Of a stretch of 64,000 nucleotides of DNA, positions 16,269 through 24,542 are shown piece after piece (position 1 is the stretch's first letter; every line of letters begins with the position of its first letter). The notes under the pieces were generated by a model that saw only the letters and a list, made by a program, of their open reading frames with translations, was not told the origin of the DNA and made no database searches. Location of the stretch: the NCBI RefSeq assembly GCF_030123365.1, contig NZ_CP126107.1, forward strand, positions 5,817,501 through 5,881,500, given 5' to 3'. The DNA is from Neobacillus sp. SuZ13. GTDB lineage: Bacteria; Bacillota; Bacilli; Bacillales; Cytobacillaceae. Both the position numbers and the translations under genes were made by a program.

Positions 16269-16454
16269 TCTCTTTTCTTTCCTCCTTAAAACGGAATCCA
16301 CATACTTTTCCTAATTGTATATTGTACCACACTCATTAAGATTTCCATACTTTTAGCATAGAAAAGTTGTAAAATCTTGCAGAAGGATGTCGTATTGGAG
16401 GATTCCTAGAGAATGCCTTAAAACCTATTCTTTTTTCAGCCGAGTCATGACGGT

Positions 16455-16727
16455 TTATTTTACAGCTTCACCTTCCTTTTCTTCTTTCTGATATTTCATT
16501 TTTGTTGCCTCTCCCCCTCGGAGATGACGGATTGATTTATGATAGTCTAAAATACCTTTAACCTCGTTTGCCAGCTCTGGATTAATCTCAGGAAGTCTCT
16601 CTGTAAGATCCTTATGGACTGTACTTTTGGATACGCCAAACTCCTTCGCAATCACGCGAACCGTTTTCCTCGTCTCCACGATATACTTTCCAATCTTGAT
16701 AGTTCTCTCTTTGATGTAATCGTGCAC
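16455..16727 (-). CDS. spoIIID: Sporulation transcription factor SpoIIID
   Basis: A 90-residue helix-turn-helix regulator of the mother-cell sporulation programme. It is nearly identical to the B. subtilis protein through residue ~80: HDYIKERTIKIGKYIVE, the HTH VRVIAKEFGVSKSTVHKDL, and LDYHKSIRHLRGGEATK. The GTG at 16727 is chosen because GGGAGGG lies 7 bases upstream and the homologue begins MHDYIKE. The open frame continues 46 codons upstream, but that part consists of the dispersed repeat and is not coding. Mbl follows. Confidence 0.95.
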   Translation of the reverse strand: MHDYIKERTIKIGKYIVETRKTVRVIAKEFGVSKSTVHKDLTERLPEINPELANEVKGILDYHKSIRHLRGGEATKMKYQKEEKEGEAVK

Positions 16728-17378
16728 ACTCTCGCCCTCCCTAAATTGGATGTGAGAAGTGTGAAATGAGACCCGCTTATCACTTCGACGAATTCTGCTT
16801 CCGTTTTGGTGTCTGCATTGGTCATCAACTTTGGTGTCAGGCACCATTAAAAGACATTTGTCCATTTATGGAGGACATTTTAAGTTGATGGTGTCAGGCA
16901 CCAAACGGCAGAAAGTAAGTTACCTTCTGTCTATACGATGAATAATCATGTCCCCGACTGAATGTCCGCTAACTTCAAACGACTCTTCACCTCAAACACT
17001 CTCTTTGTAAAGGTTTGTAACCATTTTATTAGCTTGGATACGGGAATATGCTATAAATACTCAATAGGGACAAGGTGATATTCAAAGTTTTTTGATAATT
17101 GGACTTCTTACTTTTTTTCGACAGATAATTGAATCGCCCAAGAATCGCTTTGTTGCGCGGTTTTGGAATGGAAATATCCATAGCTTAATTTTATTTCCCA
17201 AGAAATTTGTCGATAAAAAAATTATTCAAAAATGGTGATTATGATTGGAATCGTGGTTTGAAAGTGGTTTGAAAGCCAGTACTTTGCATAATTTGGGGCA
17301 TTTTTTTCTAAAAGCATTGTTAAAATCATTATATCTTTGATACCTTTTTGGTATGAGTTTTTTGAAAGGAAGGGAATT
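16728..17378. other. 650-bp intergenic region upstream of spoIIID
   Basis: It holds a direct pair of 13-bp repeats (16833-16902). A weak sigma-E-like promoter for spoIIID is possible on the minus strand: GCATATT at 17051-17045, 14-base spacer, AATAAAAT at 17030-17023. It lies ~300 bases from the start, so support is poor. The rest is AT-rich DNA without an identifiable feature. Confidence 0.4.
16833..16902 (+). repeat. Paired 13-bp repeat element, direct orientation
   Basis: GGTGTCAGGCACC at 16833-16845 is followed by ATTAAAAGACATTTGTCCAT, a second GGACATTTTAA, and another perfect copy at 16890-16902. The first copy with its flank creates the false N-terminal extension of spoIIID. Confidence 0.9.
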
Positions 17379-17687
17379 ATGACACCTTTTACTGAAAATG
17401 TGGTAGAAATTATTCGCAGTATCCCCGAAGGTAAGGTGGCGACTTATGGACAAATCGCTCGGCTCGCAGGAAGCCCGCGTGCTGCCCGCCAAGTCGTCCG
17501 CGCCCTCCACTCTATGAGCAAGAAGTACCGCCTTCCCTGGCACCGTGTCATCAATGCTAAGGGGCAAATCGCCCTCCAGGATGATGAGTCGTATAATGAG
17601 CAGCGGTTGTCTTTGGAAGCGGAAGGCGTGGAGATCGGCTTGAGCGGGGTTATTGATTTGGAGAAGTATCAGTGGCGGCCGGAATAA
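17379..17687 (+). CDS. Alkyltransferase-like protein (ATL), MGMT homologue without the acceptor Cys
   Basis: A 102-residue protein of the Ada/MGMT DNA-binding domain. It shows VVEIIRSIPEGKVATYGQIA, the arginine-finger helix SPRAARQVVRALHS and the active-site region L-P-W-H-R-V. Trp54 replaces the methyl-acceptor Cys of PCHRV, which defines ATLs. These proteins bind O6-alkylguanine and flag it for nucleotide excision repair rather than repairing it. ATG 17379 follows GAAAGGAAGGG; the longer frame has no ribosome binding site. It is divergent from spoIIID and convergent with pbpC. Confidence 0.92.
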   Translation: MTPFTENVVEIIRSIPEGKVATYGQIARLAGSPRAARQVVRALHSMSKKYRLPWHRVINAKGQIALQDDESYNEQRLSLEAEGVEIGLSGVIDLEKYQWRPE

Positions 17688-17721
17688 CAGGAGCTAGAGA
17701 GAGTGTTGATAGGGGTGAAAA

Positions 17722-17812
17722 AAGGATAGCGGGCGATATATCGGTGGCCGATATATTGACCAAAGTGGCCGATAAATCCTAGAAGCGGCCAATATATTAT
17801 ATTCCACCCGCT
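17722..17812. repeat. Word-repeat array with TATCGGCC/GGCCGATA
   Basis: CGATATATCGG, TGGCCGATATATTG, TGGCCGATAAATCC and GCGGCCAATATATT follow each other at about 22-base intervals, flanked by GCGGG and CCCGC. It is the same word family as at 58271-58388. Confidence 0.7.
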
Positions 17813-17843
17813 ACTACCAAAAAAACTCCCCCTACTAAAAAAG

Positions 17844-17868
17844 AAAAACACCTAGATCCCTAGGTGTT
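17844..17868 (-). terminator. Terminator of pbpC
   Basis: AACACCTAG (17847-17855) pairs perfectly with CTAGGTGTT (17860-17868). The minus strand then reads TTTC and a second T run. Confidence 0.85.
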
Positions 17869-17928
17869 AACTCAAAAAGTCCCACTGATGATGCGTGTAA
17901 CCAAACCTTGGTGCTTAGAACCAACGTA

Positions 17929-19929
17929 TTACTTCACCAATTCAAAAACTTTCTTCACTTTCTTAACCGGTATTTGCGAGCCGCCACGCTTCTGGACATT
18001 CTCGACCATCATCGCGACCATTAAACTCGGTGACTTCGTATTATATCCAATAAACCAGCCATTTTCCGTACCCGTTTCACCTTGCTTTTGTTTAATCTCC
18101 GCTGTCCCCGTCTTACCCGCCAGCGCATAATCCTTCATATCAGCCGCATGTGCCGTTCCGGCAGCATCACCAACCACCTTCCGCAAATCCGCCGTAATCA
18201 CCCCGGCATGTTCTGCTGTGACTACTGCTTCCTTCCAGACCTGACTCTTCTGCTCATCCATCAAAAGAATCGGCTTGATCATATTCCCATTATTGATAAA
18301 TGGCGTATACGTCGACAGCAAATGAACGATACTCATTTGAATCTGCCCTTGCCCATAGCCCGAATCTGCCAGCGCAATTTCCCGGTCCAGTGTGCCAATC
18401 GTTGATTTTTCGAGCGGGAATGGATACGCCAGTTCCTCCTCGAAGCCAAATTTCTTCAGCCCATCCGCGAACGCAGCTTTTCCCGTTTTTAACGCCGCTT
18501 GGGCAAAATAAATATTATCACTAAACACAAACGCCTTTTCCAGATTAACTGGCGCTGATCCTGCATGGACCCGGGTCACAAAATATCCGCCCCATGACTT
18601 ATCCTTTTGCCACTTCTTCCCTAAAATCGGGACCGCCTGCTCCGGTGTAATCGCTCCGTTTTCCAGTGCCACCGCAGCCGTGATTGCCTTCATAACAGAT
18701 CCCGGTGCAAAGGTCTGTTTAAACCTTGTAGAGAGCGGCTGTTGCTTGTTTTCCTGCAGTGCCTTCCATTCAGCCGCCGAGAAGCCGAGCATCGCTTGAT
18801 TGGGGTCAAATGAAGGCGTACTGACAAGCGCCAGCGTTTCCCCCGTCATAGGGTTTATAGCCGCTCCCGTACCCGCTTCCTTGCCAAGTTGGTCATAGAT
18901 TGCTGTCTGAACATCCACATCAATCGTCAGCTTCACCGTTTTTCCATCCTCGACTGGCTTTTCAGCAAGAACCTCCTTGCTGCCATTCTTCTTTTTAATG
19001 GTAATCTTCACGCCAGTCTTGCCCTTTAACTGCTCGTCGTACACTTGCTCAAGTCCTCTTTTTCCAATCATATCATTGCTTGTATAACCCTTATCTTTAA
19101 GTTTTTCCAACTCGTCCGCTGTGATCGCCCCAACATACCCAATTAGTTGTGCAGCAGCCTTATCATAAGGATAAATCCGTGCCTCCACCTTTCGCGTTTG
19201 TACCGGCTCGAGGGCAATCAACTGGGCAATCCGTGCCTCATCCTCCATTGACACCCGCTTCAAAGGTACAAACAGTTCCGGCTTCACCCAACTTGCACTA
19301 ATCGCTTTCTTAATCTGCTCAGGGCTCATTTTTAAAAGTGAGGATAACGGCTCTAGCACCTGGTCCGTCACCTTCCCTGCCACCACACCGACCTCGTACA
19401 CTTGGCCATTCACAGCCAGCCCGATCTCATTGCGGTCGAGAATTTCTCCTCTTTTTGGCGCAGTCGTATCAATGCCAATTTTATCTCCTTCTTGCAATTT
19501 TGGAAAAATGAACCCTGTATTCCAGTCTACATACCAATTCTTCTTGTCGGCTCGCTCTTCTTTCTTTAAGTTAGCTTTGTGAGTGAATTGAATCGGTCCC
19601 GCCACGCTATTCATACTTGCCGTAAACGAATATTGGGCTTGTTCTTTTTCCGCCTGTTTATCTTCTTTTGGTTTTTTAAAGTTAATCTTGAGGTCTGTTA
19701 TCTGAAGATCTTTGTAGATTTTTTGATAGCGGTTTGTAAATTCCTCTTTGGTGATTTTCTTCTTCGCATTATTAGAAAGATAATCATACATCTGATCAAA
19801 CTTCTGCCCATTCCATAACGCTATGTACTTCGCAAAACGATCCTGCGGCGTCGGCTCCTTACTGCAGCCAGCCAGAACCGCCATCATCAGCAGCACCACC
19901 AACATGGCCCCTACTAACTTCCTCAACAA
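17929..19929 (-). CDS. pbpC: Penicillin-binding protein 3, MecA/PbpC type
   Basis: A 666-residue class B transpeptidase lipoprotein matching PbpC (PBP3) of B. subtilis in length and layout. The lipobox is VLAGC (Cys22). An NTF2-like MecA N-terminal domain covers about 28-145. The dimerisation domain starts at RGEILDRN, and the transpeptidase has SxxK at Ser411 (SVMK), SDN at 470-472 and KTG at 606-608. Relatives of this class have low beta-lactam affinity. The start is TTG at 19929 or TTG at 19926, 4-7 bases after GGAGGG. It is monocistronic, with repeats upstream. Confidence 0.95.
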   Translation of the reverse strand: MLRKLVGAMLVVLLMMAVLAGCSKEPTPQDRFAKYIALWNGQKFDQMYDYLSNNAKKKITKEEFTNRYQKIYKDLQITDLKINFKKPKEDKQAEKEQAQYSFTASMNSVAGPIQFTHKANLKKEERADKKNWYVDWNTGFIFPKLQEGDKIGIDTTAPKRGEILDRNEIGLAVNGQVYEVGVVAGKVTDQVLEPLSSLLKMSPEQIKKAISASWVKPELFVPLKRVSMEDEARIAQLIALEPVQTRKVEARIYPYDKAAAQLIGYVGAITADELEKLKDKGYTSNDMIGKRGLEQVYDEQLKGKTGVKITIKKKNGSKEVLAEKPVEDGKTVKLTIDVDVQTAIYDQLGKEAGTGAAINPMTGETLALVSTPSFDPNQAMLGFSAAEWKALQENKQQPLSTRFKQTFAPGSVMKAITAAVALENGAITPEQAVPILGKKWQKDKSWGGYFVTRVHAGSAPVNLEKAFVFSDNIYFAQAALKTGKAAFADGLKKFGFEEELAYPFPLEKSTIGTLDREIALADSGYGQGQIQMSIVHLLSTYTPFINNGNMIKPILLMDEQKSQVWKEAVVTAEHAGVITADLRKVVGDAAGTAHAADMKDYALAGKTGTAEIKQKQGETGTENGWFIGYNTKSPSLMVAMMVENVQKRGGSQIPVKKVKKVFELVK

Positions 19930-19970
19930 AAATCCCTCCTTTAAAAAGTAACAATTGGTGTTCGGTGTTT

Positions 19971-20053
19971 GGTGTCAGGCACCACAAAAAGACATTTTCT
20001 CCATTTTGCTCACCAGTAACGGACACTAGTATCTACTCCTGGTGTCAGGCACC
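19971..20053 (+). repeat. Paired 13-bp repeat element, direct orientation
   Basis: Perfect copies at 19971-19983 and 20041-20053 flank a 57-base core starting ACAAAAAGACATTTTCTCCAT and containing ACGGACACTAG. They lie in the 260-bp spacer upstream of pbpC. Nothing else is visible there. Confidence 0.9.
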
Positions 20054-20145
20054 AATATTTTCATTATACCGTGAATATACAAAAAATGGTGTTTTGTCCA
20101 TTTATTATGAGTGAAATATAGTGTGAATAAGTGCGAAATGAGTAC

Positions 20146-20178
20146 AAAAAAAAGAGGAAAGAATTCCCCTTCCCCTTT
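20146..20178 (-). terminator. Probable spoIIQ terminator
   Basis: A G-rich/C-rich imperfect stem on the minus strand (AAGGGGAA with TTTCCTC) is followed by eight T residues, 12 bases after the spoIIQ stop. Confidence 0.55.
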
Positions 20179-20190
20179 GTTACGTTATGA

Positions 20191-21048
20191 TTATGAGTTT
20201 GTTTTTTCTGTTGAGTTAGTAGAATTGTCGTCCACATTTTTATCTTGGTCTGAAGAGTTTTCTTGATCAAGGGAATTACCTGGATCCTCAATCATTTGCT
20301 CTTTTTCCTTCATTTGTGGAGTTTCTACTGATTCGCTTGCATTTTCATTCGAAAGTTTTGCTTCCTGTAAAGTGGTTAACGATTTGTTAAAATAGTCACT
20401 AGGGTTTACAGCAATTCCATCTTTACGAATTTCAAAATGTACATGTGTTCCAGCTTTTTCATTGAACAAGCTTTGTCCAGCCTTGGCAATAACTTGTCCC
20501 TGTTTTACCTCGTCGCCAACCTTGATCTTTATGTCTTTAACGGATTGATATTGTGTTACAATACCTTTGTCGTGTTCCAATTCAATGACATTCCCAAGGA
20601 CTGCATCTTCTTCAACACGTGTGACAGTACCGCTTAGTGATGCAACAACATCAAACGATTCGCCGTCTTTCACGGTCACATCGATACCAGTATTTGGTTG
20701 GTAGGTATTATTATAGAATACCAATGCCGCTTCCTGGTCTTCAGTTTTTCCGTTGAAATCATAGAATTTCGTTTTTACGACAGCTGCATCTGCATTTTCC
20801 ACCGGCATTTTGAAGTCTTCAAATGTCTTGCTAACTTCAACAGCTGGCTCTTGACCCTTTTTACCAGCAATATCCGTGGATTTGTAATCGTATTTGTCTG
20901 ATGCGTTGTTGCTTGATTGATACCATAGTACCGCGGTCAAAATGATTGCTGCACTTGCAATATAAATGGCTGGAAATACCCAACGCTTTTTGAAAAAGCG
21001 TTTTACGCTGGAACTTTGAGAAGATCGCTTGTTTTCTTCCTCTCTCAT
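20191..21048 (-). CDS. spoIIQ: Forespore engulfment protein SpoIIQ
   Basis: A 285-residue single-pass protein with a degenerate M23/LytM domain. A short basic cytoplasmic N terminus is followed by the helix VFPAIYIASAAIILTAVLWY. The LytM domain at ~95-215 ends in GTHVHFEIRKDGIAVNPSDYF, and an acidic Ser/Asn-rich tail closes the protein. The first zinc ligand position reads NTGID instead of HxGID, so it is probably inactive, as known for B. subtilis SpoIIQ, which binds SpoIIIAH across the septum. ATG 21048 follows GAGGTG by six bases. A sigma-F-type promoter lies upstream. Confidence 0.93.
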   Translation of the reverse strand: MREEENKRSSQSSSVKRFFKKRWVFPAIYIASAAIILTAVLWYQSSNNASDKYDYKSTDIAGKKGQEPAVEVSKTFEDFKMPVENADAAVVKTKFYDFNGKTEDQEAALVFYNNTYQPNTGIDVTVKDGESFDVVASLSGTVTRVEEDAVLGNVIELEHDKGIVTQYQSVKDIKIKVGDEVKQGQVIAKAGQSLFNEKAGTHVHFEIRKDGIAVNPSDYFNKSLTTLQEAKLSNENASESVETPQMKEKEQMIEDPGNSLDQENSSDQDKNVDDNSTNSTEKTNS

Positions 21049-21121
21049 TTTCATCACCTCAGCAATCATTCTGAACAGATAAGTAGAATTATATACACTA
21101 GTCAAAAAATTTTTTTTGAAC

Positions 21122-21152
21122 TTATTTTTCGACAGTGATTAAGTTTTTATGC
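21122..21152 (-). promoter_or_regulatory. Candidate sigma-F promoter of spoIIQ
   Basis: The -35 GCATA (21152-21148), a 16-base spacer and the -10 CGAAAAATAA (21131-21122) match the forespore consensus GYATA / GGnnAnAnTR except for one base. B. subtilis spoIIQ is sigma-F dependent. Confidence 0.6.
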
Positions 21153-21207
21153 ATGAAATTGGAAAAATTATTTTTCGAGGGGAAAGTACCATTATAGGAG
21201 GAATTTT

Positions 21208-21624
21208 ATGAAAATCTTTAAGTGGGTATTGCGGGTGCTTCCGTTTGCCTATATGGCGGCTATTTTTATTATGTCGAGCCTGCCTGCTGACCATTTCGTT
21301 AAGCTGCCTGATTCCCAAATCGACCATACTATAAAGGAATCGCTGCATTTAATAGAGTTCGCGATTTTGTACGTTTTGCTAGTGCTAGCGATGTTAACCC
21401 GCCGAGGAGCGTTCACGTCGGCCTTAAACATAGCCTGCGCTGTTATCGCTGGCCTCTATGGTATCAGCGACGAAATTCACCAATCCTTCTACGCCTACCG
21501 CTCCGCATCCTGGTTTGACTTAGTCAAAGACTTCACCGGGATCTTGGTTTGCTTTTATTTTATTAGAGGAGCTTTGTTTAAAGGGAAATTTATGGGACTT
21601 GGTAAGGTATTGGGCCGTTTATAG
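21208..21624 (+). CDS. VanZ-like membrane protein
   Basis: A 138-residue protein with four hydrophobic segments and the VanZ-family marks: SSLPADHF after helix 1, the KESLHLIEFAILYVLL helix with conserved His-Glu, GISDEIHQSFYAYRSASWFDLVKDFTG, and a final helix. ATG follows AGGAGGAATTTT. It is divergent from spoIIQ, as YwnJ is in B. subtilis. Biochemical function is unknown; the founding member affects teicoplanin resistance. Its 3' end overlaps the convergent NERD gene by 35 bp. Confidence 0.9.
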   Translation: MKIFKWVLRVLPFAYMAAIFIMSSLPADHFVKLPDSQIDHTIKESLHLIEFAILYVLLVLAMLTRRGAFTSALNIACAVIAGLYGISDEIHQSFYAYRSASWFDLVKDFTGILVCFYFIRGALFKGKFMGLGKVLGRL

Positions 21625-22588
21625 TTTTAGGAAAATAAATTCTGCCCTTTAAGGCCCCTGTAAAGGCTAAGTTCATAGATTTAAGGATTTTATTTGCACT
21701 TTTAGGAGAGCCAATATGCAGATAACGTCTCAATTCTGAATTTGTAATCGAGGGCTTGATTAGAAGAAAGTAATCATATATTGCTTGGATATGGGCTGTT
21801 TTTGATTTGCACTGACAATTTGGACAGACCCATGTTCCATATACATATTTCATGGAAAAACAGTTACATCCTGGGCATTGAACACCTAGGAGGAGGTCAT
21901 TTTGGCATAAATGGAAATGTTCTAGTAAATCGGGATTTTCCGGGGTATCATTGGTTAGCAGCAGCCGTTTAACCTTGTTCAGCTCTTTCTTATCAAGTTT
22001 CGCATGCTTATTTTGGCTGGCGATTTGCGAGATTTTTTCAATTAAACCTTCACTATTTATTATGTTTGCCAGTATTGATTCATGTCCCGGATCCACGCGA
22101 ATTGTAGCCTTTTGGTTACTATTTACAAAAAGATAGTGAATCGGAATGTCCAGACAATGATGCTCCTTCAGCCATTTTTTTAGTTTTAACGCCTGCAGCC
22201 TGGCCTGTAAGACCGGATTCTTAATTCTTTCCTCGCTGCCGTTCACATGTAAAATAGTTTGGTTTAAGTATTTTTGAAAGAGGTATTCACCGGTACGGTT
22301 CTTTACTTCAAGAACTAGGGCAAATGCTGCTGTAAGGAGGATAAAATCCATTTGGAAAAAGTATTTCCCTGACTTTAAGCGAATATTATGGAAAATAAGG
22401 TAGTTTGATTCGGGGAGCATACTTAGGTAGAAATCTAGTGATTTCTCTCCATGGTAACCTGCCATCCAGTTCTTATATTCTGTTAAAATGGTTGGCCGTA
22501 TAGGGTGATTCTCTGCGACTCTTCTGAGTAGTGCCTCATATTTTTTAATTCTCAACGGAACTACACATTCTTTCACAAACAATTGCAT
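21590..22588 (-). CDS. NERD-domain protein with C-terminal zinc ribbon
   Basis: A 332-residue protein. The NERD (nuclease-related) domain covers about 45-165: GYHGEKSLDFYL, YLIFHNIRL, QMDFILLTAAFALVLEVKNRTG with the Asp and Glu-x-Lys of the PD-(D/E)xK-like fold. The C-terminal part holds CPGCNCF and CPNCQCKS, a four-Cys zinc ribbon, then a helical segment with conserved LRRYLHIGSPKSANKILKSM that may be HTH-like. ATG follows AAAGGACTG. The role is probably in DNA processing but unproven. It is convergent with and overlaps the VanZ gene. Confidence 0.88.
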   Translation of the reverse strand: MQLFVKECVVPLRIKKYEALLRRVAENHPIRPTILTEYKNWMAGYHGEKSLDFYLSMLPESNYLIFHNIRLKSGKYFFQMDFILLTAAFALVLEVKNRTGEYLFQKYLNQTILHVNGSEERIKNPVLQARLQALKLKKWLKEHHCLDIPIHYLFVNSNQKATIRVDPGHESILANIINSEGLIEKISQIASQNKHAKLDKKELNKVKRLLLTNDTPENPDLLEHFHLCQNDLLLGVQCPGCNCFSMKYVYGTWVCPNCQCKSKTAHIQAIYDYFLLIKPSITNSELRRYLHIGSPKSANKILKSMNLAFTGALKGRIYFPKTINGPIPYQVP

Positions 22589-22702
22589 CAGTCCTTTCTC
22601 TTTTTTTAAAATTTCTCCTCTCTCTGAGAAAATCCTTCACCAATCGACATCAGTCCTTGTCCATTTTGTGAAATTAAGATACCTTTTTAGAGGGCTTTGG
22701 GA

Positions 22703-23144
22703 TTTATAGGCCACTTTTTCTTTTTATCTGCCACTTTCACCGGCTTATCTGCCTCTTTACAATTTTATCTGCCACTTTCACCAGCTTATCTGCCACTTCC
22801 CATTTCAGCATCAAATCCTTCTACAAACCACCCAAATAAAGCTTAAAAAGACAGGCGTTCAGCCTGGCTCAGGTCATTGTCCCGTACTTTTATTAGAAAT
22901 CAGCCCTATTCAGCCTGGATCTTATCACTTTTAGTTACCCTTTTTATTGCCCTTTCAAATTTATCGGCCGCTTTGGTGAATTTATCTGCCACTTTTTCTT
23001 TTTATCTGCCACTTTTTCTTTTTATCTGCCACTTTAACCAGCTTATCTGCCACTTCCCATTTCAGCCTCAAAATCTTCTACAAGCCACACAAATAAAGCC
23101 TGACTCAGGTCATTGTCCCATACCTTTATTAGAAATCAACCCTA
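22703..23144. repeat. Duplicated intergenic segment with TTATCTGCCACTTT word arrays
   Basis: Two arrays repeat TTATCTGCCACTTT with ~20-bp period (22703-22802, 22959-23056). Each is followed by a related tail: TTCAGC(A/C)TCAAA...CTTCTACAA at 22804 and 23061 (offset 257), then CAGGTCATTGTCCC and TTTATTAGAAATCA(G/A)CCCTAT in both. Copy 1 carries an extra hairpin CAGGC/GCCTG followed by AAAAAG-complement that looks like an older terminator copy. The 600-bp gene-free stretch between the NERD gene and spoIID is filled by this duplication. Confidence 0.85.
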
Positions 23145-23159
23145 TATACTCACCCATAC

Positions 23160-23186
23160 AAAAAAACCAGGCATCTCAGCCTGGTT
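23160..23186 (-). terminator. Terminator of spoIID
   Basis: AACCAGGC (23165-23172) pairs perfectly with GCCTGGTT (23179-23186). Seven T residues follow on the minus strand. Confidence 0.9.
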
Positions 23187-23199
23187 CATTCAACAACAG

Positions 23200-24237
23200 C
23201 TATTTCTTCGCAGTAACTCTATCAAGCATATGGTCGGCTGCTGTAATCTCCACGCCCTTGTAGTAATGCTTCACGATCTCCTGATAAGTCTTTCCTTCTT
23301 TAGCCATCCCGTTCGCCCCGTATTGGCTCATCCCGACGCCATGGCCAAATCCCTTCGTCGTTATCACAATATTGTCGCCCTTGCGTTTCCACGCAAAGTC
23401 AGACGAGCGCAGCTCCAGTTTTTCGCGGATCTCTATCCCTGATAAAACTTTCCCATTGAAATCGACCTTACCCACGCGCTTGCCTGCCGTCCGGTCGATA
23501 ATCTTGCCAATTGTCGATCCAGAACCAAGGTTCACGCCAAGCCTGGTTTCAAACTCATGAACGGACATCACCTTTTGACTGTTATATTTTGGGGACTTTT
23601 TATCCCACGGACTGGATACACTTCTTAGATAAGGGAATTTCCCTTTCCAAACGTCCTCTGAATTTTCCGTATAGCCATTGCCTGTCGAGAAGAACAAGGC
23701 GTCGATCGGCTTGCCGTCATAGGTCAAAATTTGTCCGGCTGTTGCCCGTACAGCATCTACGATCTTCTTCTTTTTCCATTCATAATTTGCGCCCCAGTCC
23801 CGCCTCTGCTCCGCATCATTCATATAAACCTGGTGGATTACAGTGTCAGTCACCTGAGCACCTTTTGGAACGCCCAGCGTATCTTTGTTAATTAATCGAT
23901 TGACGATATACGTTCTCGCTGTTAATGCCTGGGCCTTGAGCGCTTCATCTTTGAAATCCACGGGCATCTCAGCTGCCACTACACCAACGAGGTAATCTTC
24001 TAATTGGACACTTTCAATGGTCGATTTCGCAGTCCGGAATACGGCGACATCTACGGCAGGATCGGACGAAGCCGGCACTGCTTTTGCTTCTTTTGCGGGG
24101 GTCTTAGTTAAATCTTCCCCTAACTTCCCGCTCGCGTGATGTTCATCAGAAAACGGTAAAACAAGGACTGCAGGAATGATCAATGTCAAGGCAATAAGGA
24201 CTGCTGCTGCTACGACGAATGGTTTGATTTTTATCAT
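23200..24237 (-). CDS. spoIID: Stage II sporulation protein D (SpoIID)
   Basis: A 345-residue membrane-anchored lytic transglycosylase that thins septal peptidoglycan during engulfment. It has an N-terminal anchor (VVAAAVLIALTLIIPAVLVL), the catalytic Glu90 in VVAAEMPVDFKDEALKAQA, a central SpoIID domain and the C-terminal GFGHGVGMSQYGANGMA. ATG 24237 follows GGAGGCACTATC; the 22-codon-longer frame is not conserved. It lies downstream of murA on the same strand, with a terminator and repeats between, and is probably mother-cell expressed. Confidence 0.95.
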   Translation of the reverse strand: MIKIKPFVVAAAVLIALTLIIPAVLVLPFSDEHHASGKLGEDLTKTPAKEAKAVPASSDPAVDVAVFRTAKSTIESVQLEDYLVGVVAAEMPVDFKDEALKAQALTARTYIVNRLINKDTLGVPKGAQVTDTVIHQVYMNDAEQRRDWGANYEWKKKKIVDAVRATAGQILTYDGKPIDALFFSTGNGYTENSEDVWKGKFPYLRSVSSPWDKKSPKYNSQKVMSVHEFETRLGVNLGSGSTIGKIIDRTAGKRVGKVDFNGKVLSGIEIREKLELRSSDFAWKRKGDNIVITTKGFGHGVGMSQYGANGMAKEGKTYQEIVKHYYKGVEITAADHMLDRVTAKK

Positions 24238-24366
24238 GATAGTGCCTCCAGTTTGCAAATTCACAGCCACACCAAAACATACCAAAGGCGGGATGCGTCT
24301 CAATTAATACATATGGAGGCGGACAAGCATTTATTACGATTTTTTCATAAAACTGAACTAAAACGT

Positions 24367-24416
24367 GGTGTCAGGCACCGCTCATGGACAAATGTCTTTT
24401 TCCGGTGCCTGACACC
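24367..24416. repeat. Complete 50-bp inverted-repeat element
   Basis: GGTGTCAGGCACC (24367-24379) and its exact inverse (24404-24416) flank a 24-base core GCTCATGGACAAATGTCTTT plus TTCC. This is the cleanest full copy of the MITE-like element in the window. Confidence 0.93.
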
Positions 24417-24436
24417 AACCAAAAACCGCTAAACGC

Positions 24437-24464
24437 AAAAAAGGCCCGATTCTACATCAGGGCC
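24437..24464 (-). terminator. Terminator of murA
   Basis: On the minus strand GGCCC pairs with GGGCC around a 12-base loop and runs into six T residues. Confidence 0.8.
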
Positions 24465-24542
24465 CGTTGTTTTGCGATTGCACGTTATTACTGTATTTTT
24501 CCGCCTAACTTGATGCGACGGATAAATAAGATCCATTAAAAC

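Noticed and set aside
16728..16865. 46-residue N-terminal extension of SpoIIID
   Set aside because: It consists of the dispersed 13-bp repeat and flank. The known protein starts at HDYIKE and a GTG with GGGAGGG is present there.
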